Positions 35,186 to 44,215 of a stretch of 64,000 nucleotides of DNA are shown here, piece after piece; within the stretch, counting starts at the first letter, position 1; each line of letters starts with the position of its first letter. The position numbers and the translations under genes are program-made. Location of the stretch: assembly GCA_017398555.1 (NCBI GenBank), contig JAFQFV010000029.1:1-64000 (forward strand), written 5' to 3'. The notes under the pieces are model-generated. The model worked only from the letters and a program-made list of their open reading frames with translations, did no database searches and was not told the origin of the DNA. This DNA is from Alistipes sp. GTDB taxonomy: Bacteria; Bacteroidota; Bacteroidia; Bacteroidales; Rikenellaceae.

Positions 35186-35638
35186 CTATAATTGGAATGT
35201 AAATGGCAGCAGTGCCTCGGCATTATCGACAATAGACGCCGTGCCGTTGCCGCTCATAATCAGACGTATAGGTGTGCCTTGGCGACGCTGCACATCGAGA
35301 ATAACCTGACGGCAGGCACCACAAGGGTAGCACTCGCGCTCAGATGGGTCTGAGGCTATGGCAAGGGCCACAATGGGGTCGGAAGCGTGTATCGCCTCGG
35401 CATAGTAGAGCACGCTGCGCTCGGCACAGATGCCCGAAGGGAATACCTCGCTCTCGGAGTTGGCACCGTGGAGGATTTTCCCGCTGGCAAGGCGTACGGC
35501 GGCACCTACGCTGAAGCCCGAATATTTGGGATAAGCCTTCTTTAAGGCCTCTTGTGCCTCTGCAACGAGCTCTCTGTCGGCAGCTGGCAACTGGTCGATA
35601 GTGTACTTGTAGTAACCGATTTCGAGTTTTTTCTCCAT
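35186..35638 (-). CDS. cdd: Cytidine deaminase
   Basis: Zinc enzyme that converts cytidine and deoxycytidine to uridine forms in pyrimidine salvage. The 150-residue homotetramer-type protein shows NSESEVFPSGICAER, an altered form of the usual NxExxxxxxxCAE block with the active-site Glu after the zinc Cys, and PCGACRQ with the two other zinc cysteines. Start MEKKLEIGYYK is preferred to an extension of eight residues that overlaps the promoter. First gene of the operon that runs to the S1/P1 nucleases. Confidence 0.93.
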   Translation of the reverse strand: MEKKLEIGYYKYTIDQLPAADRELVAEAQEALKKAYPKYSGFSVGAAVRLASGKILHGANSESEVFPSGICAERSVLYYAEAIHASDPIVALAIASDPSERECYPCGACRQVILDVQRRQGTPIRLIMSGNGTASIVDNAEALLPFTFQL

Positions 35639-35659
35639 AGCGAAAGAGTGTTTAGCACA

Positions 35660-35691
35660 CAAATATACAAATTTGTTGCAAAAATTACAAA
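35660..35691 (-). promoter_or_regulatory. Promoter for the cdd operon
   Basis: On the minus strand TTTG (35691-35688), a 20-bp spacer and TATATTTG (35667-35660). It lies back to back with the plus-strand element at 35700. Confidence 0.7.
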
Positions 35692-35699
35692 AAACTACC

Positions 35700-35707
35700 T
35701 ACTTTTG
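35700..35707 (+). promoter_or_regulatory. -7 promoter element only 4 bp before an ATG
   Basis: TACTTTTG fits TAnnTTTG; a TTG lies 21 bp upstream (35676-35678). Because transcription usually starts several bases after this element, the radical SAM mRNA may begin at or close to its start codon. Confidence 0.5.
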
Positions 35708-35711
35708 TACT

Positions 35712-36662
35712 ATGTACGTTTGGGGAGATGATAGACCATACAACAGCTACGCTGCATATTTCAGGCGATTGTTCGGCAGTCGTGTGCAGAAGGTTGCGGT
35801 CAATGCGGGCTTTACCTGCCCCAATCGTGACGGGTCAATATCTACGGGTGGTTGCACATTCTGCAATAACTCCGCCTTTACCCCCTCCTACTGCCAGCCG
35901 ACAAAGAGCGTTACGGAGCAGATTGCCGAGGGCATAGAGTTTCACCGTCGTCGCTATCGTACAGCGACCCGCTATCTGGCATATTTCCAGTCATTTTCAA
36001 ATACTTACGCACCACTTGAGCAGCTACGTGCGCTCTATGATGAGGCGCTTGCCAATCCGCTTGTTGCAGGTATTGTTGTCGGCACTCGCCCCGATTGTGT
36101 GGATGAGCAGAAACTCGACTACTTCGCTTCGCTGGCACAGAACCACTATGTTACCCTTGAGTATGGCATTGAGAGTTGTAACGACGCTGTGCTCGCCTCG
36201 GTCAATCGTGGACACGACTTCGCTACGGCCGAGCGCGCTGTGCGAATGACCGCCGAGCGCGGTATCCATTGTGGCGCCCACTTTATCCTCGGTCTGCCCG
36301 GTCAGAGTGATGAGGAGCTGATAGCCCAGACGGATATTATCAACACTCTGCCGCTGACAACGGTTAAGTTTCACCAGCTGCAGGTCTTTCGTGGAACGAC
36401 TATGGCGGAGCAGTACGACAGAGCACCTGAACAGTTCCGTTTTTGGACAGTCGAGCAGTATATCGAGCTCTTCTCGGAGATACTCTCCCGCCTGCGCCCC
36501 GATATTGTTGTGGAGCGCTTTGCCAGCGAGGCGCCACCGCGTTATCACTACGGCAGAAACTGGGGTTTGGTGCGAAATGAGACCCTATGGATGATGCTTG
36601 AGAAAAGATTATTGGAAAAAAGTGTATATCAAGGCAAAAAATTTGTACCTTTGCAACATTAG
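35712..36662 (+). CDS. TIGR01212-family radical SAM protein (YhcC-like)
   Basis: 316-residue radical SAM protein with start MYVWGDDRPYNSYAAYFR. The N-terminal CPNRDGSISTGGCTFCNN holds the cluster cysteines in the spaced arrangement of the YhcC family, which differs from the plain CxxxCxxC. Later blocks GTRPDCVD, LEYGIESCND and GLPGQSDEE fit the TIM-barrel core. The family's reaction is not established; it has been suggested to act on RNA or a cofactor. The last residues (KSVYQGKKFVPLQH) overlap the promoter of the next gene. Confidence 0.9.
   Translation: MYVWGDDRPYNSYAAYFRRLFGSRVQKVAVNAGFTCPNRDGSISTGGCTFCNNSAFTPSYCQPTKSVTEQIAEGIEFHRRRYRTATRYLAYFQSFSNTYAPLEQLRALYDEALANPLVAGIVVGTRPDCVDEQKLDYFASLAQNHYVTLEYGIESCNDAVLASVNRGHDFATAERAVRMTAERGIHCGAHFILGLPGQSDEELIAQTDIINTLPLTTVKFHQLQVFRGTTMAEQYDRAPEQFRFWTVEQYIELFSEILSRLRPDIVVERFASEAPPRYHYGRNWGLVRNETLWMMLEKRLLEKSVYQGKKFVPLQH
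36646..36653 (+). promoter_or_regulatory. -7 promoter element for the YitT gene
   Basis: TACCTTTG lies inside the last codons of the preceding gene, 24 bp before the ATG at 36678. Confidence 0.5.
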
Positions 36663-36677
36663 TAATCCCATTTTGAT

Positions 36678-37592
36678 ATGATTGAGTTAGGCAAATCAAG
36701 CGTTTTTACAGTCGCTAAGGAGTATCTGCTGATGACTGTCGGTATGTTTTGTTACGCCTTTGGTTGGATCGGTTGTATCCTGCCGGCAAAGTGTATGGGT
36801 GGCGGAGCATCAGGACTCTCACTGCTTATCTACTACGCTACAGACGGAGCAATTAGTATCGGTGTTATGGTCTTCATTATCAATGCTATACTGCTGCTTA
36901 TTGCGGGCTTTATAGTGGGTTGGAAGTTCGGTATTAAGACCATATTTTGCGTCTGTATGCTCTCCTTTGCAATGTCCACAATGCAGGCTCTGTTTACCCA
37001 AGCTGACGGAACAATAATCGATATCTTTAACCTCGATAACCGCCTGCTCTCAACAATCCTCGGCGGTATCTTCTCCGGCGTGGGTGTGGCAATGAGCTTC
37101 GCACAGGGCGGAAGTACAGGTGGCGTAGATATCGTTGCGATGATTATAAATAAGTATCGCACAGTCTCTTACGGTAAGATTGTCCGCTCTATCGACTCTG
37201 TAATTATCGGCTCGGCAATCCTGCTCCCTGCCTCTGCAAATATCGGTATCGATGGCGTTATCTACGGTTTTGTTATGACCGCCGTATTTAGCTATGTCGT
37301 GGATATGCTGATGACAGGTAACCAGCAGTCAAACCAGATTATGATTGTCTGCCAGGACTATCAGGCTATGGCAGATGCTATGAATAATATCGCACATCGT
37401 GGTGCAACCGTCCTCGATGCCAAGGGCTGGTACACCAAGCATAGCCATAATATCGTAATGGTCGTTTGCCGTAAGCGCGACACCCCAACCATCCTCAAAA
37501 TCGCCCAGACCGTAGATCCTGATGCCTTTATTACTATTGGGTCGGTTATGGGTGTGTATGGTAAGGGATTTGATGCACTTAATAAAATTTAG
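36678..37592 (+). CDS. YitT family membrane protein
   Basis: 304-residue membrane protein with five or six hydrophobic segments in residues 10-205 (YitT/DUF161 domain, with GGGASGLSLLIYY and the FAQGGSTGGVDIVA repeat) and a soluble C-terminal DUF2179 domain (about 215-295). The domain pair is the usual one for the family. Its transport or signalling role is not known. Repeat array D starts 6 bp after its stop codon. Confidence 0.9.
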   Translation: MIELGKSSVFTVAKEYLLMTVGMFCYAFGWIGCILPAKCMGGGASGLSLLIYYATDGAISIGVMVFIINAILLLIAGFIVGWKFGIKTIFCVCMLSFAMSTMQALFTQADGTIIDIFNLDNRLLSTILGGIFSGVGVAMSFAQGGSTGGVDIVAMIINKYRTVSYGKIVRSIDSVIIGSAILLPASANIGIDGVIYGFVMTAVFSYVVDMLMTGNQQSNQIMIVCQDYQAMADAMNNIAHRGATVLDAKGWYTKHSHNIVMVVCRKRDTPTILKIAQTVDPDAFITIGSVMGVYGKGFDALNKI

Positions 37593-37598
37593 TCGTGC

Positions 37599-37975
37599 AT
37601 TTGTCGTGATAGCGTGTCATATATGGCACATCCCTTAAAAATTAGTGGTGGCTGTACGTTTTGTACTATCCGCCACTAATTTTTTTGCACGATGCACCAT
37701 CTCTAACACGCTCTGACGACAAATTTGCCGTGAAAATACGGCATTAGCTGCACATCCCTTAAAAACCAACGGCGGCTGTACGTTTTAGTACTATCCGCCG
37801 TTGCTTTTTTGCACGATGCACACCTACTACTACCTTTTGACGACAAAATGGGTTTTATCGTGAAAAGCACGCACCTGTGCCACATCCATCATAGTCCCGA
37901 ATGGGAAATACAGAAGTATGTCCCATCCGTGTCTATTTCAGGATGCATCGCACTTGCATACTTTTGACAATCAAT
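37599..37975 (+). repeat. Array D of interspersed palindromic repeats
   Basis: D1 (37599-37724, 126 bp): ends ATTTGTCGT/ACGACAAAT, subterminal GCGTGT/ACACGC, apical stem of 11 bp ATTAGTGGTGG/CCGCCACTAAT with one G-T pair around GTAC...GTAC, then seven T residues. D2 (about 37723-37849): left end ATTTGCCGT, apical AACGGCGG/CCGCCGTT followed by TTTTTT, end ACGACAAAAT. D3 (37850-37975): apical ATGGGA-ATAC/GTAT-TCCCAT, degenerate right end. D1 and D2 overlap by two bases. Confidence 0.9.
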
Positions 37976-38056
37976 AGTGCAAAGAACTATCATTTTACAG
38001 ACAAAAAAATAACCGGAGTGCTGTTGCGCTCCGGTTATTTGTTGTACTTGTGACCG

Positions 38057-40177
38057 TTATTTGGTGCTCCAAACGCCATTGGCATTATTCCACTCGCCGT
38101 CATTTACGGTAAAGAGGTTTTTGCCGTCGGTAGGGATAGTAAGGTCGATAGTCTGATCCCACTTATTGGTCCAATTATTGGCAGTTGTGCTTGGGTTCAT
38201 ACGGCAGAAGATGATGTTTGTGCCGTAGCCTGTAGGGATATAAATCTCGTAAATTCCGTCGCCATCCTTATCGGTTGCGCTCACCCAACTATTACCGCCA
38301 TCATTCCAGAAGTAGGCAGCAAAACGTGCATTATCTGCCATCCAGTTGCTGTTAGGCTTCAGATAGACAACATTGTCGGTAACCTCAGGCTCAACCACCT
38401 CAGGCTCCTTGCCATTCTCTGTTTGCAGAGGGGCTGTGGTGTAGTCAGTACCTGTAGCGACAACATAGAGGAGCAGGTTTGCGTGGTCAAAATAGACATC
38501 GTAAGTACCTGCCTCGGTAATAGAGATATTGTTGCCGCCCTCGGCAACAACGATATGGTTGCCAGGGTTCATATAGGCAACAGTTGCAGCACCGAAGCTC
38601 AAATCCCAACTTGCAGCATCCTTAACCTTCAGCTCGGCGTATGCCTCCATAGCCACGCCCTTTGCCGAGTAGATGCCGTTATTGTTCTCCATAGCCACAT
38701 TGCCCCACTCGCTGAACGAGCCTGCAAGGGCAAAGTCGCTACCTGACGGAGTTACAGGGGTGTCAGGAACAACATAACCCGCCTCGTGCCACTCTCCTGC
38801 ATCCCAAGTGGTGATGTAGAAGTAATTTGCAGGGGCAGTACCGACAACGGTGTCGGTGGTCTGATTCCATACGTGGTCGGTCTCGGTCTCCGAGTTCCAC
38901 GCAAACTCTGTGTATGCAGGGTTCATGCGGCAGAAGAGCATACCTGTCATGCCTGTAGGCATTTCGCACTCATAGATGCCGTCTGCATTGTCGTCAGCCA
39001 TCTTGATTGCGCCTGATGAAGAGTCATTCCAGAAATATGCCGCAAACCAAGCACCGTCAGCACTCCAACCACTATTTGGAACGAGGTAGATAGTCTGCTT
39101 TGGTGTCTCTGGAACAACATAGCCCGCCTCGTGCCACTCGCCTGCATCCCAAGCGGTGATGTAGAAGTAGTTTGCAGGGACAGTGCCGACAACGGTATCG
39201 GTGGTCTGATTCCATACGTGGTCGGTCTCGGTCTCCGAGTTCCAAGCAAACTCTGTATATGCAGGGTTCATGCGGCAGAAGAGCATACCTGTCATACCTG
39301 CAGGAGCCTCGCACTCGTAGATGCCGTCAGAGTTCTCATCAGTGAGCTTTATTGCAGCAGTTGTTGCCTCATTCCAGAAGTATGCCGCAAACCAAGCACC
39401 ATCAGCCATCCATCCCTCATTTGGAACGAGGTAGATAGTGGTCGAGGTAGGCTCGCCAGGGGTTGGGTCCTCAGGATTCTCCGACTCTGTCGGTGTGAGA
39501 ACGCCCAAATCGTTAATGGTGTTGTAAGATGGGTTGATAGTAACATTAACAGCCTCGCTGCTGCCCAAAGTGTAGCTCAACTCACACTCCGCAGCCTCCG
39601 CAGATGCCGCTACAATCGGCACAAAGACGGAGTTTCCTGCGGGGAGGGTCATACTGCTCTTTAGCTCGCCACCTTCACAGAAGAGCTCGCTCTGTGCGGT
39701 AAAGGTAACCTCAACAGATGAAGAGTAGAGCAAAAATGCACAAGCGACATCGAGCTTATACTCGCCCTCATTCTCAAGAGTAACCACAGCCGAGAGCTTT
39801 ATGCCCGCAGCACCGGCACCACTCTCTACATCTCCGTCTGCCTCGCCACTCTTTGTATAAACAATCTCAACACTCTTACCCACAAGCTCAGAAACGCCCT
39901 CGGCATTGCAAGTAAATTTGTTTGGCGCAGCAAAAGAGTTGGCAAACTTAAAAGAGTTTGACTCCGAAACTACAGTAAGGCTCTCATTACCAACCCACTT
40001 GGTGTGATAAATCTCGCCATCGGCCTCGAGATATGTACGGGTCAAATCCTCGGCAGATGCAAAGAAGCAGAGCTCATCTACACTTGGTGTAGGGATGGTG
40101 TTCTCGTCATCAATCTTGTTGTCACTACACGCCATCGCCACTAAAGCAATGGTGAAAATTGTCCAAAACTTTTTCAT
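38057..40177 (-). CDS. SusE/F-like carbohydrate-binding lipoprotein with repeated modules
   Basis: 706-residue surface lipoprotein (signal peptide with VAMAC; Cys17). The N-terminal 240 residues resemble the domain found in fimbrillin-like and starch-binding lipoproteins (RTYLEADGEIYHTKW). Three copies of a starch-binding-like module follow at about 243-355, 358-470 and 598-706, each with YLVPN or YLKPN, WFAAYFWN or RFAAYFWN, and FCRMNP. A SusE/F-type domain (about 478-570) with AGSFSEWGN lies between copies 2 and 3. Aromatic-rich modules suggest glucan binding. No susC/susD pair is nearby, so it is an orphan. Confidence 0.8.
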   Translation of the reverse strand: MKKFWTIFTIALVAMACSDNKIDDENTIPTPSVDELCFFASAEDLTRTYLEADGEIYHTKWVGNESLTVVSESNSFKFANSFAAPNKFTCNAEGVSELVGKSVEIVYTKSGEADGDVESGAGAAGIKLSAVVTLENEGEYKLDVACAFLLYSSSVEVTFTAQSELFCEGGELKSSMTLPAGNSVFVPIVAASAEAAECELSYTLGSSEAVNVTINPSYNTINDLGVLTPTESENPEDPTPGEPTSTTIYLVPNEGWMADGAWFAAYFWNEATTAAIKLTDENSDGIYECEAPAGMTGMLFCRMNPAYTEFAWNSETETDHVWNQTTDTVVGTVPANYFYITAWDAGEWHEAGYVVPETPKQTIYLVPNSGWSADGAWFAAYFWNDSSSGAIKMADDNADGIYECEMPTGMTGMLFCRMNPAYTEFAWNSETETDHVWNQTTDTVVGTAPANYFYITTWDAGEWHEAGYVVPDTPVTPSGSDFALAGSFSEWGNVAMENNNGIYSAKGVAMEAYAELKVKDAASWDLSFGAATVAYMNPGNHIVVAEGGNNISITEAGTYDVYFDHANLLLYVVATGTDYTTAPLQTENGKEPEVVEPEVTDNVVYLKPNSNWMADNARFAAYFWNDGGNSWVSATDKDGDGIYEIYIPTGYGTNIIFCRMNPSTTANNWTNKWDQTIDLTIPTDGKNLFTVNDGEWNNANGVWSTK
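38768..39440 (-). repeat. Direct repeat of 345-bp period within the SusF-like gene
   Basis: The segment from about 38768 recurs from about 39113 with only scattered differences and corresponds to modules 2 and 1 of the protein. The near identity at the DNA level shows a recent internal duplication. Confidence 0.85.
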
Positions 40178-40205
40178 CGTTATCTTTTCATTTTTAGGTC
40201 AGAAC

Positions 40206-40250
40206 TTAAAAAGGCGTGTCCAATAACTCTTTGGAACACGCCTTCTTTTG
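40206..40250. terminator. Intrinsic terminator downstream of pnp
   Basis: Stem GGCGTGTC-CAA/TTGG-ACACGCC with one bulged base (40213-40242). On the minus strand it is followed by TTTTT; on the plus strand by a weaker T-rich run. It would end the rpsO-pnp transcript before the SusF-like gene. Confidence 0.8.
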
Positions 40251-40325
40251 AGGAGTTGATAACAGGGTTAATCCTCTTGTGGAGAGATCTGCGGTAAAAT
40301 ACTTTTTTCTTTCACCCTTTTTTCT

Positions 40326-40334
40326 CCCCCCCCC
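40326..40334. repeat. Homopolymer tract of nine C
   Basis: C9 on the plus strand, G9 on the minus strand, about 150 bp upstream of the SusF-like lipoprotein gene and between pnp and its terminator. The only long G/C homopolymer I noticed in the window. Confidence 0.8.
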
Positions 40335-40386
40335 TGTTATACAGTCTCTTATAGTGATGTGCCACAAGGCACACTATTGACAAAGA

Positions 40387-42621
40387 TTACTCCTTGTGTG
40401 GACGACGCTCACGACGCTCGCCATCCTTACCACCCTTACGCTCAGGACGGTCACCACGAGGCTTACGCTCTGGCTCTACCCAACCCTCAGGCTTTGGAAG
40501 AAGTGCCTTGTGTGAGAGCTTAAGCTTGCCGGTCTTTGAGTCAAGACCAATCAGCTTAACGTCAATCTTATCACCCTCCTTCAGACCGGTCTCCTCCATA
40601 GTCTCGAAGCGCTTGTAGTCGATCTCAGAGATGTGGAGCAGAGCCTCCTTGCCAGGAAGAATCTCTACGAATGCACCGAAAGCAACGATAGACTTGATAG
40701 TACCGTTGTACTGCTCGCCAACCTCAGGAACAGCAACAATACCCTTAATACGAGCCATAGCTGCGTCGATAGCTGCCTTATCAGGACCGAATACATCAAC
40801 AATACCGTTCTTCTCAGTCTCGGTAATGGTGATAGTAGTACCTGTAGTCTTCTGAATCTCCTGAATAACCTTACCACCAGGACCGATAACAGCACCGATG
40901 AAGTCCTTGTCAATCAGAATCTGCTCGATACGTGGAACGAATGGCTTGTAGTCCTCACGTGGCTCTGCGATAGTCTGGCAAATCTTGTCAAGGATGTGAA
41001 GGCGACCCAAACGAGCCTGCTCCAGAGCCTTTGCAAGTACCTCGTATGAAAGACCATCAACCTTGATATCCATCTGAGTTGCGGTGATACCGTCACGAGT
41101 ACCTGTAACCTTGAAGTCCATATCGCCGAGGTGGTCCTCATCGCCGAGGATATCTGAAAGCACTGCCCAACGACCTGTTGCGCTATCAGAGATAAGACCC
41201 ATAGCGATACCTGATACAGGCTTCTTAATCTTAACACCTGCATCCATCAGAGCCATACAGCCTGCGCAAACAGTTGCCATAGAAGATGAGCCGTTAGACT
41301 CGAGAATATCAGAAACTACACGTACAGTGTATGGATTCTGCTCACCTACCGGAACCATAGGCTTCAGCGCACGCCAAGCCAGGTTACCGTGACCAATCTC
41401 ACGACGGCTTACACCACGAGATGGGCGAGCCTCGCCTGTTGAGAATGGAGGGAAGTTGTAGTGGAGAGTAAACTGCTCAGAGCCCTGAATGAGTACCTCG
41501 TCGTACATCTTCTCATCGAGCTTTGTACCGAGAGTTACAGTAGAGAGTGACTGAGTCTCACCACGAGTAAAGATAGCTGAACCGTGAGCGCAAGGCAGGT
41601 AGTTAGTCTCACACCAGATAGGACGAATCTCGTCTGTCTTACGGCCATCAAGGCGCAGACCCTCATCGAGAATCATATTACGCATAGCCATCTTCTGTAC
41701 ATCGTCGTGGAAGTACTTGTGAATAAGTGGAGCCTTCTCCTCAAGCTCCTCCTCAGTGTAACGAGCGGCAAACTCAGCCTCAAGAGCCTCGAAAGCCTCG
41801 CTACGCTCGTGCTTCATAGTACCGCTTGTAGCGATAGCATAAGCCTTGTCATAGAGCTCGGTGATAATAGTCTGACGCAGCTCCTCGTCGTTAGTCTCGT
41901 GGCAGTACTCACGCTTAACATCCTTACCCAGCTCCTTTGAGAGCTCAATCTGAGCAGCACAGTGGGTCTTGATAGCCTCGTGAGCGTACTTGATAGCGCC
42001 GAGCATAACCTCCTCAGAGACCTCGTTCATCTCACCCTCAACCATCAGGATATTGTCGATAGTACCTGCAACGATAAGGTCGAGGTCGCAATCAGACATC
42101 TGTGAGAATGTAGGGTTGATGCAGTACTGACCACCGATGCGAGCTACGCGCACCTCTGAGATAGGGCCACCGAACGGAATATCCGAAACGGCGAGTGCAG
42201 CTGAAGCAGCAAGACCAGCAAGTGCATCAGCCTGAATATCTTTATCTGCCGAGATAAGGTTTACGGTAACAAAAACCTCGGCGTGGTAATCTGCAGGGAA
42301 GAGTGGACGAAGCGCACGGTCGATAAGACGAGCAACGAGAATCTCGTTGTCTGAAGCCTTACCCTCACGCTTCATAAAACCGCCAGGGATACGACCTGCA
42401 GCGGCAAATTTCTCCTTATACTCCACCTGCAAAGGCATAAAGTCTGTTCCCTCTTTTGCATCCTTTGCGGCAACAACAGTAGCGAGCAGCATAGTGTCGC
42501 CCTGCTTAACAACAACCGAACCGTCAGCCTGCTTAGCCAGCTTACCGGTCTCGATCATAATCTCGCGTCCACCCTCCAGTGGGATGAACTTCTGTACAGC
42601 ATTGTACAACTTGTTTTCCAT
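40387..42621 (-). CDS. pnp: Polyribonucleotide nucleotidyltransferase (PNPase)
   Basis: 3'-5' phosphorolytic exoribonuclease of mRNA decay, trimeric. The 744-residue protein begins [18 protein letters not shown], with two RNase PH domains (about 1-220 and 310-540), a helical linker, a KH domain ([12 protein letters not shown] near residue 572) and an S1 domain (about 625-695, [17 protein letters not shown]). The C-terminal tail is basic ([11 protein letters not shown]). It follows rpsO on the minus strand, the classical arrangement, with an 88-bp gap. Confidence 0.97.
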   Translation of the reverse strand: MENKLYNAVQKFIPLEGGREIMIETGKLAKQADGSVVVKQGDTMLLATVVAAKDAKEGTDFMPLQVEYKEKFAAAGRIPGGFMKREGKASDNEILVARLIDRALRPLFPADYHAEVFVTVNLISADKDIQADALAGLAASAALAVSDIPFGGPISEVRVARIGGQYCINPTFSQMSDCDLDLIVAGTIDNILMVEGEMNEVSEEVMLGAIKYAHEAIKTHCAAQIELSKELGKDVKREYCHETNDEELRQTIITELYDKAYAIATSGTMKHERSEAFEALEAEFAARYTEEELEEKAPLIHKYFHDDVQKMAMRNMILDEGLRLDGRKTDEIRPIWCETNYLPCAHGSAIFTRGETQSLSTVTLGTKLDEKMYDEVLIQGSEQFTLHYNFPPFSTGEARPSRGVSRREIGHGNLAWRALKPMVPVGEQNPYTVRVVSDILESNGSSSMATVCAGCMALMDAGVKIKKPVSGIAMGLISDSATGRWAVLSDILGDEDHLGDMDFKVTGTRDGITATQMDIKVDGLSYEVLAKALEQARLGRLHILDKICQTIAEPREDYKPFVPRIEQILIDKDFIGAVIGPGGKVIQEIQKTTGTTITITETEKNGIVDVFGPDKAAIDAAMARIKGIVAVPEVGEQYNGTIKSIVAFGAFVEILPGKEALLHISEIDYKRFETMEETGLKEGDKIDVKLIGLDSKTGKLKLSHKALLPKPEGWVEPERKPRGDRPERKGGKDGERRERRPHKE

Positions 42622-42709
42622 AATCGTCAAATATAATCGTCAAAAAAATCGTCCAAATAAAACAAAGAAAATGAAGGCAACGTGCTGTTGCCTCCATTTC
42701 CTGACCTTC

Positions 42710-42982
42710 TTACTTACGAAGGTTGAGGGTCTTAACGATAGCGCGGTAACGCTCGATATCAACCTCCTTCAAGTACTCAAGCAGCTGACGACGCTTACCT
42801 ACCAAGCGGAGCAGTGCTCGCTGGGTACCAAAGTCGTGACGGTTGCTCTTAAGGTGCTCTGTAAGGTGGCTGATACGGTACGAAAACAGTGCGATCTGGC
42901 TCTCTGGAGAACCAGTGTCCTTGTTAGACTTGCCGTACTGACCGAAAATCTCCTCCTTTTTCTCTGCTGTTAAATAAGCCAT
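42710..42982 (-). CDS. rpsO: 30S ribosomal protein S15
   Basis: 90-residue primary 16S rRNA-binding protein of the small-subunit platform. The conserved [14 protein letters not shown] and [29 protein letters not shown] blocks are complete. It precedes pnp, as in most bacteria. A minus-strand TATCTTTG (43074-43067) lies about 85 bp upstream, so the leader could carry an autoregulatory site; I do not recognise one. Confidence 0.97.
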   Translation of the reverse strand: MAYLTAEKKEEIFGQYGKSNKDTGSPESQIALFSYRISHLTEHLKSNRHDFGTQRALLRLVGKRRQLLEYLKEVDIERYRAIVKTLNLRK

Positions 42983-43066
42983 TGTGAAAAAATTTAGAAG
43001 TTTGTAAATAAATTATTAAAACACTTCATCCACATCCCCCTTACTTGAGATTGTGTTAAAGCGGTG

Positions 43067-43074
43067 CAAAGATA
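43067..43074 (-). promoter_or_regulatory. -7 promoter element for rpsO-pnp
   Basis: Minus-strand TATCTTTG fits TAnnTTTG; a TTTG-like element lies 23 bp upstream, a little too far. Confidence 0.5.
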
Positions 43075-43166
43075 TGCATAATTTCTTGATTTAGAAACAA
43101 AAACGCCAATTTTTACACCAAATAAATAACGTATGCGCGCGAGAAGTGACTCTGAAGGGCTTTTAT

Positions 43167-43197
43167 TTTGATTTTTTCTAAAGAAAAGTTATCTTTG
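43167..43197 (+). promoter_or_regulatory. Promoter for the apbE operon
   Basis: TTTG (43167-43170), 19-bp spacer and TATCTTTG (43190-43197), a full match to the Bacteroidetes consensus, 22 bp before the ATG at 43220. Confidence 0.75.
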
Positions 43198-43219
43198 CGT
43201 TATCAAAGATGTTTTGCTG

Positions 43220-44209
43220 ATGAGAGGATTTCTAAAAGCGATATTTGCGACATTCGTATTGTTGGCTGCTGTGAGTTGTGCTCCACGTAGTAAGTACGTT
43301 GTTGTTGAGGGTTATATGCTCGGCACAACATTCCGCGTGGTGGCAAATACTGCGGTAGCGCAGAGTGATATATACGCTGCGGCTATGGAGATTGATAGTG
43401 TTGCAAAGTCCTCAATGTCAATATTTAACCCCAATTCGCTAATAAGTCGTATAAATGATAACAGAGAGTGCGAACTCGATGTGCATCTGCTGCGAAATAT
43501 AGCCGTTGCGGCGCGTGTGAATAAGTTGAGCGGGGGTGCTTACGATATTACGATAAAGCCTCTGACGGATGCTTATGGATTTGCAGCAAAGGGAAAAATC
43601 GAACATCCGAATATCGACTCGCTGCTTACATTTGTCGGCTTTGAGAAGTTTCGAGTAAATGGTCGTCAGGTGGTTAAGGAGGATAGCCGTCTGCAGTTTG
43701 ACCTCAACTCGCTGGCGAAGGGCTATACGGTCGATATGTTTGCCGAGTATATGCAGCAGATAGCCTGTCACGACTATATCATCGAGATTGGCGGTGAGAT
43801 TAGAGCATCGGGTGTCAATGCTCACGGCAAGCCGTGGCGTATAGGTGTTGATAGCCCGTTTGAGGGTAATCAGAGTCCGGGTGAGTATCAGCAGACGGTG
43901 ATAAATATCAGCGACAAGGCAGTTGCTACGTCGGGCAACTATCGCCGCTACTACACTGATAGTGAGGGGAATAAGATTACGCACACTATAAATCCCAAGA
44001 CGGGTAGAAGCGTAACTTCGCGCCTGCTCTCGGCGACTGTTGTGGCTCCGTTGTGTGTTGAGGCTGATGCTATGGCGACGATGTTTATGGCTATGGGCGA
44101 TAGTGTTGCCATAGCTTTAGCAGAGGAGTTGAAGTCGGAGGGTGTGCAGGTCTATTTTGTGCTTGCGGATGGGGAGGATTATAAAATATTCTCGACGCTC
44201 GAAAATTAG
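43220..44209 (+). CDS. apbE: FAD:protein FMN transferase, lipoprotein
   Basis: Attaches FMN covalently to Thr/Ser of exported flavoproteins such as subunits of Rnf or Nqr. The 329-residue protein has a lipoprotein signal (LLAAVSC, Cys18) and the ApbE core: GTTFRV, SIFNPNSLISRIN, DLNSLAKGY, the IIEIGGEI(R) strand and ATSGNYRRYY...THTINPKTG. The start is the ATG MRGFLKAIFATF rather than the upstream TTG. A lipid kinase gene follows 6 bp later. No nqr or rnf genes are present in this window. Confidence 0.93.
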   Translation: MRGFLKAIFATFVLLAAVSCAPRSKYVVVEGYMLGTTFRVVANTAVAQSDIYAAAMEIDSVAKSSMSIFNPNSLISRINDNRECELDVHLLRNIAVAARVNKLSGGAYDITIKPLTDAYGFAAKGKIEHPNIDSLLTFVGFEKFRVNGRQVVKEDSRLQFDLNSLAKGYTVDMFAEYMQQIACHDYIIEIGGEIRASGVNAHGKPWRIGVDSPFEGNQSPGEYQQTVINISDKAVATSGNYRRYYTDSEGNKITHTINPKTGRSVTSRLLSATVVAPLCVEADAMATMFMAMGDSVAIALAEELKSEGVQVYFVLADGEDYKIFSTLEN

Positions 44210-44215
44210 TAGTTT

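Noticed and set aside
37599..37975. Integron attC sites or gene-cassette array
   Set aside because: The elements are long imperfect palindromes like attC, but the terminal attC consensus (RYYYAAC/GTTRRRY) is not seen, they follow housekeeping genes and no integrase is present.
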